Assembly: GCA_020629635.1 (NCBI GenBank)
Contig: JAHDCX010000012.1
Location: 71,623 to 135,622 of the forward strand
Reading direction: 5' to 3'
Source: Acidimicrobiales bacterium
Lineage (GTDB): Bacteria > Actinomycetota > Acidimicrobiia > Acidimicrobiales > SHLQ01
Length of the DNA: 64,000 nt
Program-made: the position numbers and the translations under genes
Shown: positions 28,690-37,300 of the stretch, piece after piece
Layout of the letters: the number at the start of each line of letters is the position of its first letter
Position numbering within the stretch: position 1 is the first letter of the stretch
Notes under the pieces: generated by a model
Seen by the model: the letters and a program-made list of their open reading frames with translations, nothing else
The model's database searches: none
Told to the model about the DNA's origin: nothing

Positions 28690-29070
28690 TCAGCCGACGG
28701 AGGCCTTCCATGCCGACGCCCACGGGTCTGCCTGGAACAGTGGAACGAGGCCATCGAGCCACTGCTCGTAGTCCCCTTCGACCTTGATGTCGCCGCGCAT
28801 GAACGCGGCATCCCAGGACCGTTCGCCTGCGAACAGGGGCACGAGGCGCTCCTCCTTGATCGTCACCGTGACGGCAGCTTTGACCCCCCGTGGCAAGCGT
28901 CCTTCCGATGCCGTGACGAGACCGCCATCGTTGGTTTCGAGGACGAACGCGGCCTTGCCGACATCGGTGTCGGTCACGACGAAGAGCACTCGTTCGGTCC
29001 CCGCGAGTCCGGCAGCTCCGACGGCGCCGGCGAGCGTGTCACACCAGTCCTGGCCGTATCGATCGGTCAC
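28690..29070 (-). CDS. SCP2 sterol-carrier-like domain protein
   Basis: A 126-residue single-domain protein. The VTVTIKEERLVPLFAGE strand-helix and FMRGDIKVEGDYEQWLDGLVPLF are characteristic of the SCP2 fold, which binds lipids or acts as a C-terminal domain in larger enzymes. Its ATG overlaps the mca stop by 4 nt (ATGA), so it is translationally coupled to mca. A link of a lipid-binding SCP2 protein to mycothiol chemistry is interesting, since some mycothiol-dependent enzymes carry this fold, but it is not proven here. Confidence 0.75.
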   Translation of the reverse strand: MTDRYGQDWCDTLAGAVGAAGLAGTERVLFVVTDTDVGKAAFVLETNDGGLVTASEGRLPRGVKAAVTVTIKEERLVPLFAGERSWDAAFMRGDIKVEGDYEQWLDGLVPLFQADPWASAWKASVG

Positions 29071-29948
29071 GACGCGGCCGCCGGTGCATCGGAGCGAATG
29101 CCCGCAAACAGATCAGACTCGGGGACGTCCGAGTCGACCCGAGTCGCCGCGAGCTCATAGTCGTCCCAGGGGTACACCGCAGCAGCGATGTCGCGCGGAA
29201 GCGGGAACCAGAATCCCTCTTCGGGGTCGACCTGGGTGGCATGCGCAAGCAGTGCATCGCAGCGGTTGTCCCAGTAGGCCTCCACCTCGACCTTTGTCGT
29301 GATCAGGTGATCTTCGGACTCGCGATTGAGAAAGTCCTCGGGGAAGGGGCTCTCGCCGTTGACCTCGAGGCATTTCTCGTGGGTCTTCTGCAATCGTTCG
29401 AGCGACCAGGCGACGTAGTAGAGCTTCAGCGGCGTCCACGGCTCCCCGGCATTCGGGAATGCATCGGGGTCTCCAGCGCGCTCGAACGCCGGAACCGAGA
29501 TGTCGTTCACGCGGAGATGGTCAGGGTGCAGGTAGCCCTTCTGGTGATCGCTGTACGTCACGATCACGTGGGGACGTTCCTCGCGGATGATCCGAACGAG
29601 CCGTTCGACCGCTTCATCGAGCGGGGCGTTGGCAAACGCATCGGGGTGTGCGTTCTCCGGCATGTCTGGCATCCCGGAGTCGCGGTAGCCGAGCATCACC
29701 ACTCGGTCGTACCCGATGATGTCCGCCGATCGATCGAGCTCTTCGCGGCGCACCGCTGCCAGGTTGTCCCGGACCTCGGGTCGATCCATCGCCGGATTCA
29801 GGATGTCTCCGGCCTCCCCGCCGGTGCAGCACACAAGCACGCTGCGAACTCCCTCATCGTGATAGCGGGCGATCGTGCCGGCGCCCTTCGACGCTTCGTC
29901 ATCGGGGTGTGCATGGACCACGAGCATCCGGAGTTCGGCGGATTCCAT
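29067..29948 (-). CDS. mca: mycothiol S-conjugate amidase Mca
   Basis: A 293-residue zinc hydrolase of the PIG-L/LmbE family. The zinc motif HAHPDDEASKG near the start and GYLHPDH around residue 140 supply the metal ligands. The DEASKG variant and the YDRVVMLGYRDSGMPD segment point to Mca rather than the biosynthetic deacetylase MshB. Mca splits mycothiol-toxin conjugates into mercapturic acids and GlcN-inositol. The ATG at 29948 has TATCGT 7 nt upstream and no ribosome site. It heads the operon mca-SCP2. Confidence 0.88.
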   Translation of the reverse strand: MESAELRMLVVHAHPDDEASKGAGTIARYHDEGVRSVLVCCTGGEAGDILNPAMDRPEVRDNLAAVRREELDRSADIIGYDRVVMLGYRDSGMPDMPENAHPDAFANAPLDEAVERLVRIIREERPHVIVTYSDHQKGYLHPDHLRVNDISVPAFERAGDPDAFPNAGEPWTPLKLYYVAWSLERLQKTHEKCLEVNGESPFPEDFLNRESEDHLITTKVEVEAYWDNRCDALLAHATQVDPEEGFWFPLPRDIAAAVYPWDDYELAATRVDSDVPESDLFAGIRSDAPAAAS

Positions 29949-29955
29949 GCCGCGC

Positions 29956-29961
29956 ACGATA
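29956..29961 (-). promoter_or_regulatory. -10 box of mca (TATCGT), leaderless type
   Basis: Minus-strand TATCGT with a 7-nt spacer to the ATG at 29948. Confidence 0.5.
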
Positions 29962-30009
29962 CCGGTGTACCGTCGGCGTCCAACGAGACCACTCTCTGCA
30001 CGATCCACC

Positions 30010-30489
30010 ATGACGAAGTCCACGCTGCGGCACCACATGGATGCACTCGACCTCGGCCGAAGCGCCGATGTCGACGACATCAACGCGGCCTTCCGCGAGG
30101 CGAGCAAGACCGCCCATCCCGACGCCGGCGGATCTCCCGATCGGTTTGCCGAGCTGCAGCGAAGCAGAGCGATTCTGCTGGAGCGGGCGCGAGCCTCACG
30201 ATCCGGACGGGTCCGAGCAACCGACCGCCACCGCAGAGACCAGCCAGCTCCCTGGCTGTACGGACTGGCTGCCGCCCTTGTCACGATCGTGGTCATTGGT
30301 GCCGCGGCACTCGTTCTGTTGGATAGCGGACTCATCGCCGTCGCCGTGACGAGCGGCCTGGCCGTCTGGCTGACCGTGACCATTGGGTTGATCATCGTCC
30401 GCCAGCACCGGCACAACGTCGATCCGACAACCTCGTATGCGCGGGCCGAGGACGTCGTGCGATTCCGAACCGAACCACCGTCGAACTGA
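30010..30489 (+). CDS. J-domain membrane protein
   Basis: A 159-residue protein. The N-terminal third is a short J-domain with the HPD signature (AHPDAGG) at about 36-38, needed to stimulate DnaK-type ATPases. Two hydrophobic helices follow (WLYGLAAALVTIVVIGAAAL and a second one), then a charged C-terminus. It lacks the Gly/Phe and zinc regions of DnaJ. It probably recruits Hsp70 to the membrane; the client is unknown. The start at 30010 has no clear ribosome site. It is divergent from mca. Confidence 0.78.
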   Translation: MTKSTLRHHMDALDLGRSADVDDINAAFREASKTAHPDAGGSPDRFAELQRSRAILLERARASRSGRVRATDRHRRDQPAPWLYGLAAALVTIVVIGAAALVLLDSGLIAVAVTSGLAVWLTVTIGLIIVRQHRHNVDPTTSYARAEDVVRFRTEPPSN

Positions 30490-30506
30490 TCCCTCCGACC
30501 CGACGT

Positions 30507-31727
30507 TCAGAGGGGCACGAGGTCGTGCTCCCCCGTCTCGTCATCGGCTTCGAGCCTCCACCCGAAGAGCTCGGCGACCCGCTCGCGCCCCTCGTCAGGG
30601 CCATGCGCAATGATCTCGTCTCCGGCCACGAAGCGATCGCGACCAGCTGGGCGATGCCGGTAGGCCCCTCCACGTTTGATCGCCAGGACCGAGTACCCGG
30701 GCGCGACATCGAGGCGCATCTCCGCGAGGGAACGACCGTCGGCCGCCGAACCTGCAGCGACGGGCACCCGAACGACGACTTCGTCGGTGTCGGCAAGCGC
30801 GATTCCCAGGACCGGATGAATCTCGTCCCCACGTTCGACCAGCCACACCATCTGCGACGCCTGATCACCGACGTCCTCCGACGCGGCCGCGAGATGCATG
30901 AGTCCCCGTAGCGGCGATGGGTCGCCCTGTTGCGCAGCTGCACGGAGCACCCAGGTCTCGAGGTGGTCGTGCATGTCGTCGAGGCGTGATTCGAGATGTC
31001 GCACCTCGGCAGCGAGCCCCCGATCGCTCAGGACGAGTGCCGAGTACGCGAGCGCAACGGCCGTCTCGGAGACGTTCTTCATCTCGATCAGCAGATCGAT
31101 CGCCTTGTCGAGCTCGTCGATCGGCGCACCACCATCGTCGGACGGCGACTGCCACACCGTCGCACCGGCCCATTCCCGAACCAACGGGATGCCAGCGGGG
31201 GGACCTTCAAGGAACAGCACGTCGCCGGGGACAAGAATCGTTTCCCCGTCGAGATCAGTGGTCCACCCTCCGCCACCGCGGAGCGCAAGAATCCGCATGC
31301 CGCTGTGCACCGGGAGTTCGAGGTCGGCGAGCGGTCGATGGGCCATCGCGGAGCCGTCGGCAACCACCACTCGATGGGAGACCTCTTCGGCTTCGCTCAG
31401 CTCGACGACGAGATGCTGGGGTATCCCGAGCCGATGCGACACGGTCCGCGCAATGTTCACGGCGTCGTTCGCAATCCGTTCGATGGCGCTGACCACCTGC
31501 AGCACCGAGCTCATCGCCGGGGCTTCACGGGGGTGTCGAACACCGAGCACGGCGAAGGTCCGCATGTCGGAGACGAGCTCAGTCATCGCCGCTTCGAGAT
31601 CTCGGACCTCGTCAGCCATTTCTGGGTCTCCGAAGTAGACGGCTGCGTAGGCCAGATCGAGCATCAGCTCCGACGTGTCCTTGGCATCGGCGAGCAGCGT
31701 CCGGAGATTTCGGGGTTTGTCATCCAT
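30507..31727 (-). CDS. tandem PhoU-TrkA_C regulatory protein
   Basis: A 406-residue soluble protein made of an internally duplicated unit: PhoU-like helices (about 3-100), a TrkA_C/RCK-C-type beta domain (about 105-185), then PhoU-like helices (about 200-295) and a second TrkA_C-like domain (about 305-390). The helices LAYAAVYFGD and LAYSALVLSD align as the repeat. Such proteins gate potassium or other cation channels through ligand binding at TrkA_C. It lies next to a tandem MgtE transporter, so control of divalent or K+ transport is likely. The ATG at 31727 is chosen; a TTG at 31745 is possible. TACGAT lies at 31745-31750. Confidence 0.82.
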   Translation of the reverse strand: MDDKPRNLRTLLADAKDTSELMLDLAYAAVYFGDPEMADEVRDLEAAMTELVSDMRTFAVLGVRHPREAPAMSSVLQVVSAIERIANDAVNIARTVSHRLGIPQHLVVELSEAEEVSHRVVVADGSAMAHRPLADLELPVHSGMRILALRGGGGWTTDLDGETILVPGDVLFLEGPPAGIPLVREWAGATVWQSPSDDGGAPIDELDKAIDLLIEMKNVSETAVALAYSALVLSDRGLAAEVRHLESRLDDMHDHLETWVLRAAAQQGDPSPLRGLMHLAAASEDVGDQASQMVWLVERGDEIHPVLGIALADTDEVVVRVPVAAGSAADGRSLAEMRLDVAPGYSVLAIKRGGAYRHRPAGRDRFVAGDEIIAHGPDEGRERVAELFGWRLEADDETGEHDLVPL

Positions 31728-31781
31728 TGGTGTCTTCGTCGGCAATCGTAGGGAACGGTTGGGGTGAGCGGAAGGGCGACA

Positions 31782-33017
31782 TCAGGCGACACCCGTGAGA
31801 ACAATCGCGCCGACGAGCGTGAAAGCGCCGCCGAGATCGAGGACCGAATTGGTCAGCGGAATCGCGACGGTGTCTGGATCCAGGCCGAACCGGACCGCAG
31901 CCAACGTTGCGCACCAGGCGACGGTCACGACGACGACGGCCGCGCCAATGCCGGCGAGCAAGGCGACCGAGACCATGGCCAGAAGTCCAGGACTCGCCAC
32001 CCCGATGAGGGTCGCGCCGGCCTGGGATCCGGCCCCGACGAGCACGAAGACCGGGATCGCGAGTGCCACGACCGTCCGAATATCGCTCCAGGCTGGCCCG
32101 CTGGGAAATGGCCGCATGGGGACCAACCCGAGATGAACCTTCGTCCCGAGCCGAGACGAAAGAACCCCACCGAGGGCGCCGGCCATCCCGAAGTAGGTCG
32201 GCACGAGGATCAACAGCGCTGGCGCTTCGAGAAACTCGCCCAACCGATTCTCGATGAGGACCCCGGCGATCAGTGAGAAGAAGCTGGCGAGTGCCAGGAC
32301 GGGTGCCGACTCGAACACGATTCGCTTGAGGAGCCCCAGCGGACTGCGGGCGATCGACGCGATGGCACCGCCGGCGAGAACCACGGCGACAGGCCCGACG
32401 ATGGCGGACACATTCGTCTCGAGGACGAGTATCGAGCCGACGATCAGTGCAGGGAGCGTGACCAGATCTGCGGTCGCCGTGACGAGCGGTGCGGTCACGT
32501 TGTCGAGGTCCCAACCAACACGTGTGGACCCGGCAGCGAGGCCCACGGTCAGTGCAAGGACGACGATCGACGCGAGGATTCCGCCGACGATCGAAACCGT
32601 GACGTACTCGAAGAACGACATGGCTTCCTCGACCCCGAAGAACCGGGCGAGCGCCGTTGCGACGCCTGCCAACCAAACCGCGGCGATCCAACTCAATCCC
32701 GATGCCGCCAGGACGTTCTGCCCGAACACCGTGTCGGGCCGGGCCGAAATGCGAAAGGTTCCGGTGTGGATTGCCGTTCCGAGGCGACTCCCGAGCGCGC
32801 CGAAGACGTTGCCGCGCTGGGCGATGGCCGCCGGAACAAGGAGCAACAGGCCCGGGAGTTCGGAGAGGCGCGTTTCGGCCGAGGCGAGCGTCAGTCCAGC
32901 GACGAGCGTTGCGAGGAGACTGACGAGCAGCGCAACGAGTGACTGGACGACGGCACTCGGGTCGGGACCGAGCGTGCGTCCCAGCCGCTCGACAAGGAGG
33001 CGAAGAACACCCGACAC
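31782..33017 (-). CDS. mgtE: tandem MgtE-domain divalent cation transporter (SLC41-like)
   Basis: A 411-residue membrane protein with two copies of the MgtE transmembrane domain and no N or CBS sensor domains. Each copy holds the same signature: FGALGSRLGTAIHTG in the first half and GGVLSSRLGTKVHLG in the second. This matches SLC41-like Mg2+ channels or carriers. The absent cytoplasmic gate may be supplied by the adjacent PhoU-TrkA_C protein (36-bp beyond its stop lies that gene's region). The GTG at 33017 has TAGGGT at 7 nt, and a near-perfect palindrome covers the promoter. Confidence 0.82.
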   Translation of the reverse strand: MSGVLRLLVERLGRTLGPDPSAVVQSLVALLVSLLATLVAGLTLASAETRLSELPGLLLLVPAAIAQRGNVFGALGSRLGTAIHTGTFRISARPDTVFGQNVLAASGLSWIAAVWLAGVATALARFFGVEEAMSFFEYVTVSIVGGILASIVVLALTVGLAAGSTRVGWDLDNVTAPLVTATADLVTLPALIVGSILVLETNVSAIVGPVAVVLAGGAIASIARSPLGLLKRIVFESAPVLALASFFSLIAGVLIENRLGEFLEAPALLILVPTYFGMAGALGGVLSSRLGTKVHLGLVPMRPFPSGPAWSDIRTVVALAIPVFVLVGAGSQAGATLIGVASPGLLAMVSVALLAGIGAAVVVVTVAWCATLAAVRFGLDPDTVAIPLTNSVLDLGGAFTLVGAIVLTGVA

Positions 33018-33024
33018 CCCGCCA

Positions 33025-33030
33025 ACCCTA
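33025..33030 (-). promoter_or_regulatory. -10 box of mgtE (TAGGGT), leaderless type
   Basis: Minus-strand TAGGGT with a 7-nt spacer to the GTG at 33017. Confidence 0.5.
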
Positions 33031-33053
33031 TTGGGGTGACGTCTCCCCAATAG
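33028..33053. promoter_or_regulatory. 26-bp palindrome over the mgtE promoter (operator or hairpin)
   Basis: CTATTGGGG (33028-33036) and CCCCAATAG (33045-33053) are exact reverse complements around a core TGACGTCT that is itself palindromic except for one T/T pair. Twelve of 13 base pairs match. The left arm overlaps the -10 box, the position of a repressor site. It could also form a hairpin ending the tetR transcript, whose stop is at 33070. Confidence 0.55.
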
Positions 33054-33069
33054 ACAACGGCTTCGGCGA

Positions 33070-33627
33070 TCAGGCCCCGAGAGCAACCAGTGCCCGGTTG
33101 ACCTGTTCGGCGATGAAGGAGTCGTCGATCTCGCCGCCGATCTGTCTGGCCCGAAAGTGAAGCGGCGCAACCATGATCTCGATCACCTGGGCGGGTTCGT
33201 TGGGGTCGGCGATCTCCCCCCGAGCCGCCGAGCGGCTCAGGATCTGCGTGGACGCGTCGAAGCGAGCCTCCCAGAAGCCCCGTCGCAGCTCCGCCGTCTC
33301 CTCGTCGAGGTGACCACCGGCTCCGAGCAGCACCCGGCCGAGCGGTGAGGAGATCGTGTCGCGAACCGCTTCACACAGTTGCGTCAGGTCGGCGCGCAGG
33401 TCACCTGCGTCGGGGATCGGCACCGTCTGCTCTGCTGTGCCGAGTACGGCCGCGAGAACAAGCTCGTCTCGCGTCCGGTAGCGCCGGTAGATCGTGGTCT
33501 TGTTCACCCCTGCGACCGCGGCGACGTCGTCGACCTTGATCGCCATCGAGCCATCGCGAGCGATGACCTCGAGGGTCGCGTTCAGGACCCGGTCGTCGAC
33601 GACCGCTCCTCTTCGGTGGCTGGGCAT
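33070..33627 (-). CDS. TetR-family transcriptional regulator
   Basis: A 185-residue repressor-type protein. The N-terminal HTH is visible: ILDATLEVIARDG-like helix 1, then VDDVAAVAGVNKTTIYRRYRTRDELV, the TetR recognition helix pattern. A C-terminal ligand and dimer domain follows. The ATG at 33627 lies 4 bp after the SRPBCC stop at 33632, so both genes share one transcript. Two related inverted repeats upstream of the SRPBCC gene are its probable operators, which would make the operon autoregulated. Confidence 0.88.
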   Translation of the reverse strand: MPSHRRGAVVDDRVLNATLEVIARDGSMAIKVDDVAAVAGVNKTTIYRRYRTRDELVLAAVLGTAEQTVPIPDAGDLRADLTQLCEAVRDTISSPLGRVLLGAGGHLDEETAELRRGFWEARFDASTQILSRSAARGEIADPNEPAQVIEIMVAPLHFRARQIGGEIDDSFIAEQVNRALVALGA

Positions 33628-33631
33628 CGAA

Positions 33632-34087
33632 TCAGCATCCCACGTTGCGAGCGGAGCGACGCCGGACCTCCTCAACGAGCGCGTCATTGAAGGCCACGAA
33701 GCCTGCCTCGGTGTCCCGGAGGACCTTGCCCATGAGCGGCACGAGGATGCCGGAGAACTGTTCGGCATGGATCAGGCGACACCCAGATTCAGTCGGCTCG
33801 ATGCGGAACTCGTGCGTACCGTCGAACAACCCGGGAAGAACGAGGCGCCCCTTCCAGCGAAGAAGGCGGCCCGGGTCGGCGTCGAGCACGACGGGCCTGA
33901 ACACCAATCCGGCGCTGCCGTCCTCCTTCCGCATCGCATTCTCGAGCGTCTCCCCGACCACGGGTTCGCCCGTCATGCTCGCGAACAGCGGGTTCCACCG
34001 GGCGTGCTCAGGAAAGTCGACGAGCACATCCCACACCTCCTCCGGCGGCGCCTCGATCTCGATCGTCGTGTGAATGCTCTTCGCCAT
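33632..34087 (-). CDS. SRPBCC (START/Bet v1-like) domain protein
   Basis: A 151-residue single-domain protein of the polyketide cyclase / SRPBCC family. The N-terminal strand IHTTIEIEAPPEEVWDVLVDF and the later HEFRIEPTESGCRLIHAEQFSG are typical of this hydrophobic-cavity fold. Members bind or transform small lipophilic ligands. The ATG at 34087 has AAAGGT upstream, while a longer start at 34120 would overlap the putative operator. It is first in an operon with tetR; the ligand of TetR may be the ligand of this protein. Confidence 0.82.
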   Translation of the reverse strand: MAKSIHTTIEIEAPPEEVWDVLVDFPEHARWNPLFASMTGEPVVGETLENAMRKEDGSAGLVFRPVVLDADPGRLLRWKGRLVLPGLFDGTHEFRIEPTESGCRLIHAEQFSGILVPLMGKVLRDTEAGFVAFNDALVEEVRRRSARNVGC

Positions 34088-34100
34088 GTGTCGTACCTTT

Positions 34101-34121
34101 ATCGCAACTGCTTGTTGCAAT
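34101..34121. promoter_or_regulatory. putative TetR operator 1
   Basis: ATCGCAAC-N5-GTTGCAAT: 8-bp arms with one mismatch, 14 nt before the SRPBCC start. The core GCAAC-N5-GTTGC equals that of the second site. Confidence 0.5.
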
Positions 34122-34145
34122 GCAAGGTAGCGGACAAGGCCCCCG

Positions 34146-34166
34146 AACGCAACAACAAGTTGCGTT
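34146..34166. promoter_or_regulatory. putative TetR operator 2
   Basis: AACGCAAC-N5-GTTGCGTT, a perfect 8-bp inverted repeat centred 45 bp upstream of operator 1. Same core and same 5-nt spacer. Confidence 0.55.
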
Positions 34167-34180
34167 GGGTGGAGGGTCGC

Positions 34181-34346
34181 CCGGCAATCTGCGCATGAGC
34201 GCCCAAAGGGCGCGAACTCGCAGCGAGAAGCTGTTGCATGCGAGTTCGCATAGCGAACTCGGTAAGGGTTTGGCCCGAAGGGCCAAACCGACAGCCTGCA
34301 GCGAGAAACAGCGTTCCGTTGAACGTGCTTCGCACGTTCAACGGAA
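34181..34346. repeat. cluster of four triloop hairpins, including dispersed repeat copy 2
   Basis: Copy 2 of the 47-bp repeat spans 34181-34227. Within 150 bp lie four perfect hairpins with 3-nt loops: 34199-34213 (6 bp, AAA), 34241-34261 (9 bp, ATA), 34267-34289 (10 bp, GAA) and 34314-34346 (15 bp, TTC). CAGCGAGAA recurs after the first and third. No gene is recognisable between 34088 and 34337. Confidence 0.7.
34314..34346 (-). terminator. hairpin at the 3' end of dnaE2
   Basis: A perfect 15-bp stem with a TTC loop. Its upstream arm includes the dnaE2 stop codon at 34338-34340. There is no T-run, as for other stems in this window. Confidence 0.55.
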
Positions 34347-37300
34347 GTCGCGACTCATGATGGGGACGGCCATCGAGAACTCGACGAGGCGGTCGGCGAC
34401 GACGTTGATCACGCCTTCGGCGATCTCGACGCGGCCGCGCACGATGAGCGCGATGGCGGTCATCGCCACGTGCTTGTGGCGCATCCAACATCCCTTCGAG
34501 ACGACGACGTTGATGAGGCCGAACTCGTCTTCGAGGTTGAGAAACGTCGTGCCCGACGCGGTCGCCGGGCGCTGACGGTGCGTCACCACTCCGGCCACGA
34601 GCACACGATCCCCCGAGGTCTGTTCCTTGAGCGCCGACGAGGCGAGAACCCCGAGACCGTCGAGGTCGCTGCGGTGGAACTGTGTTGGGTGCCCATCGGG
34701 GGCGACACCGGTGGCCCACAGGTTGGCGAGCGCGATCTCGCGGTCGCTCATGCCAGGCAGCATGGGCGCTTCGGTGCCGGTGATGATGCCCGGCAGTCGG
34801 GCATCAGACGCTTGCGCGGCCGCACCCGCCTCCCACAGCGCCCGCCGCCGAGCCTCGGCGGGTTTCTCCCCCGGCCGGGCGAACGAATCGAAGGCACCTG
34901 CGGTCGCCAACGCTTCGAGCACTTCGATCGAACATCCCGTCCGGCGCTTGACGTCTTCGATCGACGTCCACGGCCGCCCGGCGTCGAGGACATCGGCCAG
35001 GTCATCGCCGACATGACGGATCGAACCGATTCCGAGACGCACCGCTGGTCCGCCGTGGCCCCAGGTCTCGGGCGGCGATCCGGCGGGTTGCCGAAAGGCA
35101 GGATCCTCGGGCGGGGTCGGCCATTCGAGCGTGGCGCCCGCCCCCGATTGGTTGATGTCGGGCGTGCGCACCTCGACCCCATGGCGACGGGCGTCGCCGA
35201 CCAGGGTGTGTGGCGAATAGAACCCCATCGGCTGGGCGTTGAGCAGCGCCGCACAGAACGACGCCGGGAAGTACCGCTTGAGCCAGCACGACGCGTACAC
35301 GAGGTACGCGAACGACACCGAGTGGCTCTCCGGAAACCCGTAGTTGGCGAAGGCAGCAAGCTTCTCCCAGATCTGATCGGCGATGTCGCCCACGATCCCC
35401 CGTTCGGCCATGCCGTCGTAGAGCCGCGCCCGGATCTGTTCCATCCGAAGCCGGGACCGCTTGGATCCCATCGCCTGACGCAACTGATCAGCTTCGGCGG
35501 GCGTGAACCCGGCAACGTCGATCGCCATCTGCATCAACTGCTCCTGGAAGAGCGGGATTCCGAGCGTCTTCGACAACGACTTCTCGAGCAGCGGATGCAG
35601 ATAGGTGACCGGCTCCTTGCCGTTGCGACGACGAATGTAGGGGTGCACCGACCCGCCCTGGATCGGGCCGGGACGGATCAAGGCCACCTCGACGACCAGG
35701 TCGTAGAACATGCGGGGCTTGAGGCGGGGCAGGGTCGCCATCTGAGCTCGGGACTCGATCTGGAACACCCCGATCGTGTCCGCCCGACAGATCATGTCGT
35801 AGACCTCGGGATCCTGAGGCATGGTCGCCATGTCGACATCGAGCTCGTGGTGCTCGGCGATGAAGTCGATCGCATAGTGGATCGCCGAGAGCATCCCGAG
35901 GCCGAGCAGGTCGAACTTGACCAAACCCGTCGCGGCGCAGTCGTCCTTGTCCCACTGGAGCACGCTGCGGTTCTCCATGCGCGCCCACTCGACTGGGCAC
36001 ACCTCGACCACCGGCCGATCACAGATCACCATGCCCCCCGAATGGATCCCGAGGTGCCGGGGGGCGTGTTCGAGCTCGGACGCAAGCACGGCGACATCGT
36101 CGGGCAGCTGCTCGAGCTGCGAACCCAGGCTCGTCCAGCCGTCGAGTTTCTTGGAGAAGGCGTCCTGTTGGCCGGTGGCGTAGCCGAGCGCCTTGGCCAT
36201 GTCGCGCACCGCGGAGCGCGACCGGTACGTGATCACGTTGGCGACCTGCGCCGTGTGCTCACGCCCGTACCGCTCGTAGACGTATTGGATCACCTCTTCG
36301 CGCCGGCCCGACTCGATGTCGATGTCGATGTCGGGTGGGCCGTCACGTTCGGGCGACAGGAATCGTTCGAACAACAACCCGAGCGCCACGGCGTCGGCGT
36401 TGGTGATCCCGAGCGCATAACAGACCGCCGAATTCGCCGCCGACCCCCGCCCCTGGCAGTAGATGTCGGCCCGACGGCAGAAGTCGACGATGTCGTGGAC
36501 GATCAGGAAGTAGCCCGGGAATCCGAGCGAGGCGATCAGGTCGAGCTCGTGGTCGATCTGCGCCCACGCCCCCGACACCATCTCGTCGCTGCGATTGCCA
36601 TAGCGGCGTCGAGCGCCACGGGCCGTCAGCTCCCGCAGCCACGACATCTCGTCGTGCCCTTCCGGACACGGGTACGGCGGAAGATTGGGAGCGACCAACT
36701 GGAGATCGAACGCGCACTCGAGCCCGATCCGTTGCGCCGCCTCGACCACGCCCGGATATCGGGCGAAGCGTCGCGTCTGCTCGTCGCCGCTGCGCAGATG
36801 CGCCATCGACGCTGCGGGCAGCCAGCCGTCGTGCTCGTCGAGCGACCGCCGGTGCCCCACCGACGCCAGCGCCGTGGCCAGCTTGCGATGACCCTGGTGG
36901 GCGTAGCGCACATCGTTGGTGGCCACGACGGTGAGACCACGTTCGATCCCGAGTCGAGCGAGCGCGTCGTTGCGGGTCGTGCACAACGGCGTGGCGTGAT
37001 CCCACAGCTCGACCGCCACATTGACCGCCCCGAAACGGCTGACCAGGTCGTCGACCACTCCGCCAGCCGCCGACGGACCATGTCCCGCCAACGCTCGTGC
37101 GACCGGACCCCGATCGGTGCCCGTCAGCACCATCCACGACCCCTCGGCGAGTTCGGTCAACCGGTCGAGCGTGTAGGCCGGGGCACCCTTCTCCCCCGCC
37201 ATCTGCCCCTCGCTGATCGCCCGCGCCAAACGCGCATACCCCACGGGGCCACGAGCGATCACGACCAGATCACCTTCGGGAAGTGTCAGCTCGGTACCGA

